Source: Peptacetobacter hominis (GTDB lineage: Bacteria > Bacillota > Clostridia > Peptostreptococcales > Peptostreptococcaceae). Taken from it: a stretch of 64,000 nt of DNA. Shown here one piece after another: positions 51,092 through 60,659 of this stretch; position 1 is the stretch's first letter, and each line of letters starts with the position of its first letter. A program made the translations under genes and the position numbers. The DNA lies in the NCBI RefSeq assembly GCF_006861675.1, contig NZ_SGJB01000005.1, positions 62,001 through 126,000 on the forward strand, given 5' to 3'. Below the pieces are notes generated by a model. The model was not told where the DNA came from, did not search any database, and saw only the letters and a list, made by a program, of their open reading frames with translations.

Positions 51092-51116
51092 TAAAAAAAG
51101 CAGGTTTACACCTGCT
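51092..51116 (-). terminator. Terminator of the AlaX operon
   Basis: AGCAGGT/ACCTGCT stem (51099-51105 with 51110-51116) with a TTAC loop, followed by seven T on the minus strand. Confidence 0.7.
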
Positions 51117-51129
51117 CTAAAAATATATC

Positions 51130-51444
51130 CTATCCAAGTAAAAAAAGTCCTGCTGTTCCCAGTACAATTGTAACTATCATAAGTATTCTTCCAAGCTCAA
51201 AGTTTTTCTCTCTGTTCATAGTAGCAACTATACCAGGTATAAAAAGAACCCCTGAAAGTACTTTAAGCACAAATTTTTCTGTAGGAGTTGCCATGAACAG
51301 AAGTATACATACAACAAACATATAAACACCTATTGCATTATATACAAATTTGTTTGAACCCACTTTTTTCATAAGAAGCAGAACTGCTATTGAGAATATA
51401 TCAATCCCAAGAAATACATACATCATAGTTGTCAGATTTTCCAT
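51130..51444 (-). CDS. Small membrane protein, 104 residues
   Basis: A 104-residue protein with four predicted membrane helices (about 6-25, 36-52, 59-77 and 85-103), beginning MENLTTMMYVFLGIDIFSIAVLL. No charged active site or family signature is visible. The ATG at 51444 lies behind AAGGAAGG; a GTG three codons earlier overlaps that sequence. It follows the AlaX gene by 21 bases and shares its terminator. Function unknown. Confidence 0.65.
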   Translation of the reverse strand: MENLTTMMYVFLGIDIFSIAVLLLMKKVGSNKFVYNAIGVYMFVVCILLFMATPTEKFVLKVLSGVLFIPGIVATMNREKNFELGRILMIVTIVLGTAGLFLLG

Positions 51445-51465
51445 TTGCCACACCTTCCTTTTAAC

Positions 51466-52674
51466 TTAATAAAGCATTTCTTCTATTATTGTCTTTGCTT
51501 TTTCAAGCATCTTTTCTGCATTTTCTGAATTAATTCCGCCTCCCTGGGCCATTTTATTATTTCCGCCACCTTTTCCATCTACTATCGGCATTACTTTTTT
51601 CAGTACTTCTGAGATATTTATATCATTTTTTATATCAGAACGAGAAAAGATAACATTTACTTTATCCTCGTTTATACACGCAAATAAAATAATAATATTT
51701 TCAGATGTCAATATCTCCTTTGCTATTCTGGAAACATACTCTATTTCTTCCCCTATAAAGATATTACTTATTACATCTATACCATTTATATTCTCTATTT
51801 TATCATTTAATTCCTTTATTCTGTATACCATTAATTTATCTTCAAGATTTTTTCGTTTTTCAGATAGTTCCTTTATTCTAAATTCAAGATTATCAACACA
51901 TCCTTTGAGATTTTCTTCACTGCAGCTTAGATGTCTACATACATCTGACATAACTCTATCTCTTTCTAATGAATAGTTTACTGCTCTTTTGCCTGCAAGA
52001 AATTCTATTCTGCTATTTCCTTTATGTTTTTCAACTCTTTTAATTTTTATCATCCTAAGCTCTGAAGTATAATCAGGATGACATCCACAGCAGGCATTGG
52101 TATCCAATTCTCCGATTTTTACTATCCTTATTTCGGAATCGGTATCCGGAAGCTTTCTTCTTGTCCATGTATTTTTTAGTTCATCCTTTGATGGAGTATA
52201 TACTTCTACTTCTATGTTATCAGATATTATATCATTTGCCATAGATTCAACTTTTATAATCTGTTCTTCATCTACACTACCTTCTATATCTACCGTGCTT
52301 ATTTCTCTTCCAAGATGAAAGCCACATGTATTTTTCCCAAATAAAGTATAAAAACATCCTGATAAAACATGTTGTCCCAGGTGCTGCTGCATACCATCTA
52401 ATCTTTTATCCCATTCTATACTGCAATCTACATATCCATCATTGTCTATTTCAGGTATACTCTCAGTTATATGGATAACTTTTCCATCTTTTTCCATCAT
52501 ATCGGATACATACGCTTTTCCTACATATCCGGTATCGCAGAACTGTCCACCTCCACCCGGGAAGAATGCCGTTTTGTCTAACTCTATATAATACCTTTCG
52601 CCATCATTTTTTATATCCATAACTTTCGCTCTGAAATTTTTACAGTATTTATCAGTATAATAAAGTTTTTCCAA
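51466..52674 (-). CDS. Alanyl-tRNA editing protein, AlaX-L type with DHHA1 domain
   Basis: A 402-residue trans-editing enzyme that hydrolyses Ser- or Gly-tRNA-Ala. N-terminal AlaRS-like beta part 'TAFFPGGGGQFCDTG', the zinc and active site HxxxH in 'MQQHLGQHVLSGCFYTLFG' (near 92) with the second half 'NACCGCHPDYTSELRMIKI' (C-x3-H, near 190), a coiled coil (about 245-290) and a C-terminal DHHA1 domain with 'IVDGKGGGNNKMAQGGG'. It starts at TTG 52674, 9 bases after AAGGAG; an upstream GTG overlaps the site. No aminoacylation domain is present. Confidence 0.9.
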   Translation of the reverse strand: MEKLYYTDKYCKNFRAKVMDIKNDGERYYIELDKTAFFPGGGGQFCDTGYVGKAYVSDMMEKDGKVIHITESIPEIDNDGYVDCSIEWDKRLDGMQQHLGQHVLSGCFYTLFGKNTCGFHLGREISTVDIEGSVDEEQIIKVESMANDIISDNIEVEVYTPSKDELKNTWTRRKLPDTDSEIRIVKIGELDTNACCGCHPDYTSELRMIKIKRVEKHKGNSRIEFLAGKRAVNYSLERDRVMSDVCRHLSCSEENLKGCVDNLEFRIKELSEKRKNLEDKLMVYRIKELNDKIENINGIDVISNIFIGEEIEYVSRIAKEILTSENIIILFACINEDKVNVIFSRSDIKNDINISEVLKKVMPIVDGKGGGNNKMAQGGGINSENAEKMLEKAKTIIEEMLY

Positions 52675-52697
52675 ATATATCACTCCTTATAAATATG

Positions 52698-53915
52698 CTA
52701 CTTTCTCTTTCCTTTTTTATTTTTCTTTTCAGATTTTCTTTTATTTTTTTCAGAAGTTTTATTCATTTGCTTATCTCTAAATTTATTTATATTTACAACT
52801 TTAGACTTCGAAGAACCCAGCTTTCCTGGATCAAGTCCCATTATTTTTTCTATTTCGTTTGGATAAATATATATATTATCAGACTCCAGCGCCTCTATAA
52901 TAGTTTCCGGAGTAAAAACTTCTTTTAAAAGCATATTCATCCCTTCTCTTAAAATATAAGGTGGTCTAGCTATTATTACAGATACAGGATCTTTTTCAGA
53001 CCATTTTCTTTTTTCAATTTCTTCCATAAGGAATATATATTTTCTATACGATATAATCCCAAGTGAAAAGGCTCTTGTAACTACTGCATATACAGGTACA
53101 ATCCATTCTGAAGCTATACTCAGATATTCATCTATTTCATTTGAATTTTTCAGTCTGTCTCTCATCATGTTTTCCGGAAGAAGAAATGCCATTGCAAATT
53201 CGCTTGTATCAAAATTTTTCATGGATATTCCAAGTTCATTTGCAGCTACAGCTCCAAGTTCTCCGGCAAGACTCATATTTCTCTCTGATGCAATATTGCC
53301 ATCACCGCCAAGAGATATGAAAAAAACTGTTTTTTTAGATTCTTTTTCCTGTCCATAAATATCATATGTTTTCGAAATCTGTTTCTGAGATATAGGTGTT
53401 GCATATTTTTCAAACACATTCATATCTGTAATTACAAATCCCTCTTTTTCCATAAATCCGGTCATATCCAATATAGGTCTATCATCTACATCAGTTTTTT
53501 CTCTGATCCACTCTGCAATTTTTTCAATATCTGTAACTTCACCCATATCTTTGAAGTTTATACTCTTATCCGGTAACATAAGATATTTTCTCATAAAATT
53601 ATATATTCTATTTATCATTACAAGCTTTTCTCTATTTGATATTTCTATATTTTTAGGCGATTTTGATTTAGAATCAAAATGTATCCATTCAATACCTACA
53701 TTATATATATCCGATGTATAGAAAAACTCTCTTGGAAATTCAAGTGTCCCAGCTAAAAGCATTGAATTTTCAAGAGTTGGGAAATATTTTTCCTCTTCAA
53801 ATGCCTGTATATCTTTTTTATTTATTCCTGATTTGGATGCAAGAGCATCAGGACTCATACCTCTATAATTTCTGGCAGCTCTGAGTCTGCTGCCTTTAAA
53901 TTCATTTAGTTTCAT
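52698..53915 (-). CDS. XRE regulator with degenerate ImmA/IrrE domain
   Basis: A 405-residue protein. Residues 6-62 form an XRE helix-turn-helix ('LRAARNYRGMSPDALASKSGINKKDIQAFEEEKYFPT'). The central part has the ImmA/IrrE layout, 'KKTVFFISLGGDGNIASERNMSLAGELGAV', then 'FAMAFLLPENMM'. Where zinc proteases have HELGH, this reads GELGA (218-222), so both zinc-binding histidines are lost and peptidase activity is unlikely. The last 40 residues are very lysine-rich and may bind nucleic acid. A 15-bp palindrome overlaps its -35 region. It precedes AlaX by 23 bases and may be cotranscribed. Divergent from msrAB. Confidence 0.82.
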   Translation of the reverse strand: MKLNEFKGSRLRAARNYRGMSPDALASKSGINKKDIQAFEEEKYFPTLENSMLLAGTLEFPREFFYTSDIYNVGIEWIHFDSKSKSPKNIEISNREKLVMINRIYNFMRKYLMLPDKSINFKDMGEVTDIEKIAEWIREKTDVDDRPILDMTGFMEKEGFVITDMNVFEKYATPISQKQISKTYDIYGQEKESKKTVFFISLGGDGNIASERNMSLAGELGAVAANELGISMKNFDTSEFAMAFLLPENMMRDRLKNSNEIDEYLSIASEWIVPVYAVVTRAFSLGIISYRKYIFLMEEIEKRKWSEKDPVSVIIARPPYILREGMNMLLKEVFTPETIIEALESDNIYIYPNEIEKIMGLDPGKLGSSKSKVVNINKFRDKQMNKTSEKNKRKSEKKNKKGKRK

Positions 53916-53953
53916 CACAGTTTCCTTCCTAAAATATTTATTACTGATAAATC

Positions 53954-53988
53954 ATTATATCATTTTTATATATATTGATACAATCAAT
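53954..53988 (-). promoter_or_regulatory. Promoter and palindromic operator of the XRE/IrrE-like gene
   Basis: Extended -10 TG-A-TATAAT on the minus strand (TATAAT at 53954-53959). A perfect palindrome ATTGAT-ACA-ATCAAT (53974-53988) covers the -35 position. An XRE-family protein binding its own promoter at such a site is common. Confidence 0.6.
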
Positions 53989-54079
53989 CAGTATTTTTAT
54001 ATGTTTTGGACTATAAATATCTGGGAATATTAATATCATATTCAAATAGAAAATCTAAAACGAAGGGAACGTGTTTATT

Positions 54080-55036
54080 ATGATAAAAAAAGCTGTACTT
54101 GCAGGCGGATGCTTCTGGTGTCTTGTGAAGCCATTTGAAAACTTTGATGGTATTATAGATATAAAAACTGGATACACAGGGGGTACTACAACTAACCCAA
54201 CTTATAAAGATGTATGTTCTGGAATAGGAGGACATTATGAGGCGGTTGAAATAACATTTGACGATACCTTTATAAAATATGAGGATATACTTGATATATT
54301 TTTTAAACAGATAAATCCTACTGATGATGGTGGCCAGTTTGTAGATAGAGGTCCTCAATATAGACCTGCCATATTTTTTGAAGATAATTCTCAAAAAGAG
54401 ACTGCAGAAAAATTCATAGCTAAACTTGAATCAGAAAATATATTTGAAGACTCTATAGTGGTATCTGTACTTCCGCTTTCAGAGTTTTATCCTGCTGAAG
54501 AAAATCACCAGAACTATCACAAAAAGCAATCTGCTCATTATAATATCTATTATAAAAATTCAGGAAGATATAATTTTGTAAAGGCCTTCTGGGATGGTTC
54601 AAATCCTAAAAGAAAACATCTCAAAAATATACTTTCTGACATACAATTTGAGGTTACACAGAATGATATGACAGAATGTCCATTTGACAATAAATACTAT
54701 AATAACGAAAAAGCTGGTATCTATGTGGATATCGTTGGTGGGGAAGTTCTTTTCTCTTCAACTGACAAATTTGATTCAGGATGTGGATGGCCTTCTTTTT
54801 CAAAGCCTGTAAATAAAAATTCTATTCTTGAAAGATCTGATTTTTCTATGGGTATGATCAGGACAGAAGTTAGAAGTCTTAAATCAAATTCTCATCTTGG
54901 ACATGTTTTTGACGACGGTCCAGAAGAACTTGGTGGACTCAGATATTGTATAAATTCTGCATCTCTTAGATTTATACCTGTTGAAGATATGGAAAAAGAA
55001 GGATACGGAGAATACTTATATCTTTTCAACAAATAA
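54080..55036 (+). CDS. msrAB: Bifunctional methionine sulfoxide reductase MsrA/MsrB
   Basis: A 318-residue fusion that repairs both S- and R-methionine sulfoxide. MsrA part first: catalytic '[19 protein letters not shown]' (Cys near 13), 'GYTGG', '[20 protein letters not shown]'. MsrB part from about 190: '[29 protein letters not shown]' and the active cysteine in '[17 protein letters not shown]' (near 301). The zinc-binding CxxC pairs of some MsrB are absent. It starts at ATG 54080; GTG at 54071 is also possible because AAGGGAA lies between. Divergent from the XRE/IrrE-like gene and closed by a terminator shared with the MFS gene. Confidence 0.93.
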   Translation: MIKKAVLAGGCFWCLVKPFENFDGIIDIKTGYTGGTTTNPTYKDVCSGIGGHYEAVEITFDDTFIKYEDILDIFFKQINPTDDGGQFVDRGPQYRPAIFFEDNSQKETAEKFIAKLESENIFEDSIVVSVLPLSEFYPAEENHQNYHKKQSAHYNIYYKNSGRYNFVKAFWDGSNPKRKHLKNILSDIQFEVTQNDMTECPFDNKYYNNEKAGIYVDIVGGEVLFSSTDKFDSGCGWPSFSKPVNKNSILERSDFSMGMIRTEVRSLKSNSHLGHVFDDGPEELGGLRYCINSASLRFIPVEDMEKEGYGEYLYLFNK

Positions 55037-55050
55037 TTTCATAAAACAAA

Positions 55051-55091
55051 AGCTACTGCAGCACAGATTTATTATCTGTTTTGCAGTAGCT
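55051..55091. terminator. Bidirectional terminator (msrAB / MFS)
   Basis: Outer stem AGCTACTGCA/TGCAGTAGCT (55051-55060 with 55082-55091), inner ACAGA/TCTGT, flanked by A- and T-rich sequence. Confidence 0.75.
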
Positions 55092-55095
55092 AAAT

Positions 55096-56334
55096 TTAAT
55101 TGTATTTTTTTATGAAGTTTATTTTTCCTTTTGTATTTTTTAAATCATCTTTGTATATCTTTGCAAATATAAGCGATCCTGTCACATATAGTACAACTGT
55201 AAAGAAATACGGTGCATTGTAAGATATACTCTCCATCAGAAATCCTCCTATCGTAATCCCGATTGCTCTACTTATATTAGATGCAAGAGATACTACACTG
55301 CTGAGATTTGTTCTTTCATCTTCTGATACAAGTTCCATGGAAAGATTTTGTATAACCGGTGTTGCCATATTCATAAGTCCATTCCTCATAAAAAATGAAA
55401 CTGCAAGCAGAATCATTCCCTGAGGAAACATTATTGATAACAGAAATGGTATGGATATCAGCTGACATACTATAACTGTTCTTGCTCTTCCTAATTTAGA
55501 AACAAGAAATGGAATTGCGATACTGCCTATTATACATCCAAATTGAGAAAACGACAGTATAGACCCAACGGCCGCGTCCCCTATACCGATACTGTATTTC
55601 AGATATATACTGAAAAATGGAACTACAAGTCCTGCTCCAACACCTACAATGCAATAAAATATCATAAATTTTATTACTTTTGTATTCAATATATGCTTAT
55701 ATGCACTTATACATCCACTTAAGCTTCTAGGAACATGATTTTCCGGTTCCTTCATAAAATATATAGGTATAAGAGCCATAAATGAAAGTGCTGTCGATAC
55801 TATAAATACCGATTGTATAGATATATCAGGATTTATATATTCAGCTACAACATATGATATTATCCCTCCAAGAAAAGTTGCAACAACATATCCTAGATTA
55901 TATATTGCAAAATTTAAAGAAAAGACTGATACCCTTTCTTCAGGTGCAGTATTTTCCGTAATAAACATTCCTTCTGCTGTAGATCTGACACTAAGTCCAA
56001 ACCCTACGAGAACTGACATAATTATTACTAAAAATTTCATTTTAACCATAGTTATACCTATACTTCCAACAGCTATACAAAAGAAACCAAGTATAAAACT
56101 GTTTTTTCTTCCTATTCTTTCCAATATGTACGCACTAAATACTGAACCCGCGGCTGTTGTAAGAGTATTTATTGAAAGTATATATCCAACAAAATGTTCT
56201 CCATATCCGATTTCTTTAAGTTGTATACCTGCAAAAGTCATGAATACACCCATTGAAAAACATTCTATAAAATTTATAACAAGAAACATTTTCATATTTC
56301 TATTTAATATTTTTATACTTTTCAATGCATCCAT
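55096..56334 (-). CDS. Major facilitator superfamily transporter
   Basis: A 412-residue protein with twelve predicted membrane helices. The MFS loop 2-3 signature is recognisable as 'SAYILERIGRKNSFILGFF' (about 62-80, G-R-K) and its repeat as 'FLVSKLGRARTVIVCQ' in the second half. It looks like a drug-efflux or sugar-efflux MFS, but no substrate motif is visible. It follows a PatB-type C-S lyase gene by five bases, so the two are cotranscribed. An export role for the lyase product or a related amino acid is possible. Confidence 0.88.
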   Translation of the reverse strand: MDALKSIKILNRNMKMFLVINFIECFSMGVFMTFAGIQLKEIGYGEHFVGYILSINTLTTAAGSVFSAYILERIGRKNSFILGFFCIAVGSIGITMVKMKFLVIIMSVLVGFGLSVRSTAEGMFITENTAPEERVSVFSLNFAIYNLGYVVATFLGGIISYVVAEYINPDISIQSVFIVSTALSFMALIPIYFMKEPENHVPRSLSGCISAYKHILNTKVIKFMIFYCIVGVGAGLVVPFFSIYLKYSIGIGDAAVGSILSFSQFGCIIGSIAIPFLVSKLGRARTVIVCQLISIPFLLSIMFPQGMILLAVSFFMRNGLMNMATPVIQNLSMELVSEDERTNLSSVVSLASNISRAIGITIGGFLMESISYNAPYFFTVVLYVTGSLIFAKIYKDDLKNTKGKINFIKKYN

Positions 56335-56339
56335 TTGAT

Positions 56340-57530
56340 TTATCTTTCCTCAAATACTTTTTTTATTCTATTCATGCATTCTTCAACAAGTTCTCTTCTA
56401 CATGCAATATTTATTCTTTCAAATCCACTTCCTTCTTCTCCAAACATTGTACCTTCATCAAATATAAGTCCCGCTTCTTCAAGCATTATTCTTTCAAGTT
56501 CTTCTGAAGATAATCCATATTCATTAAAATCAAGCCATACCAGATAAGTTCCCTCAATAGGAGCCATTTTTACTTTAGGTAAATTATTTTCGATGAATGT
56601 TTTTATATATGCCGCATTTTCATCAATATAATTATTCAATTCATCAAGCCAATCTTCACATTCATTATATGCTGCTATTATAGCCTCTATTGCAAACGGA
56701 TTCGGATTGTGCTGAGCTCCACTTCTTTCAACTTCTTCAAGCCATGCTTTTCTAAGCTCAGGAGTATTTATAACTATATTAGAAAGCTGCATACCTGCAA
56801 GATTGAAAGTTTTACTTGGAGCAAGGCATGTAACTATTTTTTCTTTATATTCAGGACAAAGGTTCTGAAGATTTATATGTTTTCTTTTGTTTCTCACAAG
56901 ATCATTATGTATCTCATCAGCTATTATAAACACATTATTTCTTTTGCATATATCAACTACTTTTTTCAGTTCTTCCTCTGTCCATACTCTTCCTACAGGA
57001 TTGTGTGGAGAACAAAGTATCATAAGTTTGTTTGAAGGATCTTTTGCTTTTTCTTCAAGATCATCAAAATTCATTTCATATTTTCCATCTTTATATATAA
57101 GTGAATTATTTACAACTCTTCTGTTGTTCTGCACTATTTTATTTGTAAAAGGATGATATACCGGCCTCTGGATTATTATACCGTCATTTTCATCTGTAAG
57201 TATTCTTATAAGTACTGCAAGAGCTGGAACAACTCCGGAACTGAACATTAGAGATTCTCTTTCTATATCCCATCCGAATCTTCTTTTGTACCATCCTGTA
57301 ACAGCATCAAAATATCTGTCTGTCTCTCTTGTACTATAACCATATATTTTTCTATCTGCAACCATATGTACAGAATCAATGATAGGTTTTGCTATTTCAA
57401 AATCCATATCCGCAATCCACATTGGTATTGAATCTTTTCTTGCTTTTGGGAAAGTCTTATCAAGATTATCCCATTTTGTACAGTTTGTATTTCTTCTGTC
57501 AACTACTTTGTCAAAATCATATTTCCCCAT
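56340..57530 (-). CDS. PatB/MalY-type aminotransferase (C-S lyase)
   Basis: A 396-residue PLP enzyme of aminotransferase fold type I. 'DSIPMWIADMDFEIAKPIIDSV' near the start is typical of MalY/PatB cystathionine beta-lyases; 'LCSPHNPVGRVW' near 172, 'FIIADEIHNDLV' near 205 (PLP Asp) and the PLP lysine in 'CLAPSKTFNLAGMQ' near 238 complete the site. Expected reaction: beta-elimination of cystathionine or cysteine conjugates to pyruvate, ammonia and thiol (or H2S). ATG after GGAGGTATAAAAA. Operon with an MFS exporter. Confidence 0.9.
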   Translation of the reverse strand: MGKYDFDKVVDRRNTNCTKWDNLDKTFPKARKDSIPMWIADMDFEIAKPIIDSVHMVADRKIYGYSTRETDRYFDAVTGWYKRRFGWDIERESLMFSSGVVPALAVLIRILTDENDGIIIQRPVYHPFTNKIVQNNRRVVNNSLIYKDGKYEMNFDDLEEKAKDPSNKLMILCSPHNPVGRVWTEEELKKVVDICKRNNVFIIADEIHNDLVRNKRKHINLQNLCPEYKEKIVTCLAPSKTFNLAGMQLSNIVINTPELRKAWLEEVERSGAQHNPNPFAIEAIIAAYNECEDWLDELNNYIDENAAYIKTFIENNLPKVKMAPIEGTYLVWLDFNEYGLSSEELERIMLEEAGLIFDEGTMFGEEGSGFERINIACRRELVEECMNRIKKVFEER

Positions 57531-57669
57531 TTTTTATACCTCCAAATCCACAGAACGGTTAATATAATTACTGTCTGCAATGATATTTCCATATATATTA
57601 TAATATCTTTTTTTAATTTTGTTAATATTTTGAATGTATTTATTTTATAATATAATCTTTAAAATAAAA

Positions 57670-57698
57670 GGACATATTATCAAACTGATAATATGTCC
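57670..57698 (-). terminator. Terminator of the double-cubane reductase gene
   Basis: Perfect 13-bp stem GGACATATTATCA/TGATAATATGTCC, three-base centre, followed by TTTTATTTT on the minus strand. Confidence 0.82.
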
Positions 57699-57716
57699 TA
57701 AATACACAGGGTTATA

Positions 57717-58871
57717 CTATATCATTTCTATAAATGCTTCAAATCTTGTTTTAAGCTGTTCACTGTCAGACTGTGAGTAATCAGTTTCAAGAGAAAGGAA
57801 TGGTAATCCTTTTTCCTTAGTTACAAAATCTTTTATTCTTGCACTTTCAACTGTAAATGTATGGCATGCAGTAAGAGATATGTCTATTACTCCATCAACT
57901 TTGAAATCATCTATAAGTTCATCAAGAAGTTTTATTCTTCTGTCGTTGTTCATCATACATGAACATCCTATTTTTAGATATGCTTCAGCTATTGCTTCAT
58001 ATACATTTGGATTTGATTCGTCAACAAGATATCTATTTGATCTTGGTCCTCCACAGTTTTCATATACAACTATGTCTCCACCGGCTTCTTCTATTGCAGG
58101 TGCTATTTTACTTATTGCTCCAGCTATTGGAGAACCTGTTATAAGTATTCTTGGTCTATCTGTCTTTTTCTGCTCTTTTGAATTGTATTCTTCTTTTATA
58201 TCATCTATAAGTTTTCTTAAATCAGCTTTCATTTTTGGTCTGTCAAATTTAAACTGAGTCTGATAAAGAACACTGTGTATTTCTGATCCTGTCATTGGAG
58301 GTGGATTAAGTTCTCCAAGTCTGAAGTATTCCATAAGTAGTGCTCTTTCTTCATTTTTGTCCTTTATTGCAGCTCTTATATCATCTTCTGTTATTGTTAT
58401 ATTGTAGAATTCTTCAAGACGTTCTTTAAGTCTTTTTATTTCCTCTGCCCATAGTTTAAGAGACATCTCTCCAGTAGCTATATTTGGCAGATGCATTATA
58501 TGAGTAGGTTTTACTTTTGCCATCTGCTCATACATTTTCTTTTTACCATCGCATGTAGTTTCTGCAACAACTATGTCACTGAAATAGAAGTATGGACATG
58601 TATCAGTTATTGCATGACCATAACTTGATTTAACCATTGGACAAAGGTTTCTTGGAAGTATTTTTTCTGCTTCTGGTATTGGCTCTTCACTTATTCCACA
58701 AAGACCTACTGATATTGCTCCTGCAGCAAGTATTATCTCAACAGGAGAGAAAGTACAGTATACCCCTACAACCTTTCTTCCTTCATCTTTAAGTTTCTTT
58801 ATTGCAAGAAATCCATTTCTTCTAGCTTCACTCCAGTTTTCAAACTGAGCAGGAAGTCCTATATTTTCCAT
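57717..58871 (-). CDS. Double-cubane-cluster anaerobic reductase (2-hydroxyacyl-CoA dehydratase family)
   Basis: A 384-residue iron-sulfur protein of the HgdB/benzoyl-CoA-reductase family. The cysteines fit the double-cubane subgroup: 'VVGVYCTFSPVEIILAAGAI' (near 41), 'RNLCPMVKSSYGHAITDTCPYFYFSDIVVAETTCDGKKK' (near 75-112), 'VYENCGGPRSNRYL', 'IGCSCMMNNDRR' and 'SLTACHTF'. Such proteins carry an [8Fe-9S] cluster and use ATP-driven electrons to reduce small molecules. The usual ATP-dependent activator (HgdC-like) is not adjacent. ATG 58871 after AAGGAG; in-frame ATG seven codons upstream lacks a site. Monocistronic with a terminator. Physiological substrate unknown. Confidence 0.82.
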   Translation of the reverse strand: MENIGLPAQFENWSEARRNGFLAIKKLKDEGRKVVGVYCTFSPVEIILAAGAISVGLCGISEEPIPEAEKILPRNLCPMVKSSYGHAITDTCPYFYFSDIVVAETTCDGKKKMYEQMAKVKPTHIMHLPNIATGEMSLKLWAEEIKRLKERLEEFYNITITEDDIRAAIKDKNEERALLMEYFRLGELNPPPMTGSEIHSVLYQTQFKFDRPKMKADLRKLIDDIKEEYNSKEQKKTDRPRILITGSPIAGAISKIAPAIEEAGGDIVVYENCGGPRSNRYLVDESNPNVYEAIAEAYLKIGCSCMMNNDRRIKLLDELIDDFKVDGVIDISLTACHTFTVESARIKDFVTKEKGLPFLSLETDYSQSDSEQLKTRFEAFIEMI

Positions 58872-59060
58872 AATCACAACACTCCTTATCATTTATTAAT
58901 ACCAAATACAATTATATATTAAAAAATGATATTTTAGGCGAATATAACGTTTTTATTCTATAGTTTAAATCTAATATTGTGTATATAATTATAGTTTTTT
59001 TCTATAATGCTATATATTTTCTATATACTTTATGTTACATTATAGCTATTTTTAGATATA

Positions 59061-59088
59061 AAAACAGGATGCCAATACGACACCCTGT
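59061..59088 (-). terminator. Terminator of the CWB2/glucosaminidase gene
   Basis: Stem ACAGGATG/CACCCTGT (one G-T pair; 59064-59071 with 59081-59088), nine-base loop, then TTTTT on the minus strand. Confidence 0.65.
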
Positions 59089-59101
59089 CTTTAAACAATA
59101 C

Positions 59102-60526
59102 TTATTTTGTATTTATTATTTCATTCATCATTCTTTCAAGGTCTTCTCCATAATTAGCTCCAGCCCAGTTGTTTGAAAGTGATTTTACTGTTTTACATTT
59201 TCCAAAAAGGCTTGCAAAATGTCTTGGGTCTTTTGGATTACTTAATGGGTATCCTTCTTTTCCGGCATAAAGTGCGAGATGCTGAACCTGTGCAAGAGCA
59301 CCGTCTTCCCATGAGTCAAATCTTGTATGTGCATTCTGATCATAATCTCCTCCACCTGATGGAGTTTTTAGACCACACGTATTTTTGAAAGATGCATCCA
59401 GTACACCTCCAAATTTACAGTAGCCTGTTTCTTTTGCACACTGAGCTACTACAAGCGTTGGATCTACTCCATTTTCAACTGCTGTATTGTAAAGTATCGG
59501 AAGTATTTCCATAAATAAATCAGATGCATTTTTATTTTCAGCCCATTTTACACACTGTTCATATGTAGATGTAGGTGTAGATAGTATATTAAATGATTCT
59601 GTTGAAGTTGTTACTGAATCTGCTCCATCCTGTCTTAGACACTCCTCATATATGGAAGTACTCAGATTTCCTATTTTCCCAATTTTCTGGGCTCCTGAAA
59701 GTATTGATTTATCAGATCCCTTTGACACAAGTACCAACGGAACATTTTTTGATATAGTACAACCTATAAGACCATTTGTAAGATCAAATCCATCTGCAAC
59801 ATAGAAGTTTTTCACTCCACTATAGAATTTATTTATTATCTTTGTATTTGTTTCGTATCTGTTTTTTCCTCCAAGTCTTTCAGCATTTGTACTGCTTATA
59901 AGACTTTCAGATATTACTGAAGTTCCGCCTATTGCATATGTTTTTACTCCAGATGTTGAAAATGGTACATTTTTCCCATTTGTAAGTATTACAGGCATTC
60001 CATCTCTTGCAGCAACAGATGCTATACTTATACTGTCCGGTTCTCCATTGTATCCATTAGTAAGAGCTACTGATGTTACATCTTTTATCTCTGATATTTC
60101 TTTCGCAACTGTATAGCTTGTTTCATATCTATTTTTTCCACCCAATCTCTCAACAGATATTCCCATACCTTTTAGTTTACTTTCAACAGAATTTGATACC
60201 GCAAGCTCTTCTCCTATTATATATACTTTTTTAAGATTTTTTACTCTATCAAGTGTTTCTGTTGGTATGGAATCTTTTTTTACAGGTAGTATTACTGCAT
60301 TAGATGCTCCGGCAAGTCCACTTGCAGAAAGTCCATCTGCTATATAATTTTCAAGATTTACTAATATTGCTGTATCATAGCTCTGTCTATCAGCTATCAT
60401 TCCGGCTGTTTCATATATATCTTTTCCCTGTATTATTTCCTCCTGTGCAGCAGATACAGGAACTATACATCCTGATACAGCTGCTATAGTCATAGCTGTC
60501 GAAAAAATTTTCTTATATATTTTCAC
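59102..60526 (-). CDS. Cell-wall hydrolase with CWB2 repeats and glucosaminidase domain
   Basis: A 474-residue secreted surface protein. Signal peptide 1-27 (cleavage after VSA). Three cell-wall-binding-2 repeats (about 34-115, 120-210, 212-300) with the signatures 'RLGGKNRYETSYTVAKEI' and 'NAERLGGKNRYETNTKI', as in the Cwp proteins of C. difficile, which hold the protein non-covalently to the wall. The C-terminus (about 330-474) is a glucosaminidase/lysozyme-like domain with the catalytic Glu in 'LVVAQCAKETGYCKFG' and 'NTCGLKTPSGGGDYDQ'. It cuts the glycan backbone in wall turnover or separation. Single-gene unit. Confidence 0.9.
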   Translation of the reverse strand: MKIYKKIFSTAMTIAAVSGCIVPVSAAQEEIIQGKDIYETAGMIADRQSYDTAILVNLENYIADGLSASGLAGASNAVILPVKKDSIPTETLDRVKNLKKVYIIGEELAVSNSVESKLKGMGISVERLGGKNRYETSYTVAKEISEIKDVTSVALTNGYNGEPDSISIASVAARDGMPVILTNGKNVPFSTSGVKTYAIGGTSVISESLISSTNAERLGGKNRYETNTKIINKFYSGVKNFYVADGFDLTNGLIGCTISKNVPLVLVSKGSDKSILSGAQKIGKIGNLSTSIYEECLRQDGADSVTTSTESFNILSTPTSTYEQCVKWAENKNASDLFMEILPILYNTAVENGVDPTLVVAQCAKETGYCKFGGVLDASFKNTCGLKTPSGGGDYDQNAHTRFDSWEDGALAQVQHLALYAGKEGYPLSNPKDPRHFASLFGKCKTVKSLSNNWAGANYGEDLERMMNEIINTK

Positions 60527-60615
60527 TATTACGCCTCCTGTTATTTATTGAAAAATAGCTTCATCTTCTCATAATATATTTTCACTTTTCATTACAAAAT
60601 AATAATCAAAACTAA

Positions 60616-60652
60616 AAAGACTATAAAAGTATATCTTACTCTTATAGTCTTT
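60616..60652 (-). terminator. Terminator of the feo operon
   Basis: 11-bp stem AAAGACTATAA/TTATAGTCTTT (60616-60626 with 60642-60652), 15-base loop, then TTTTTAG on the minus strand, about 85 bases after the last feo gene. Confidence 0.7.
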
Positions 60653-60659
60653 CCAGATT

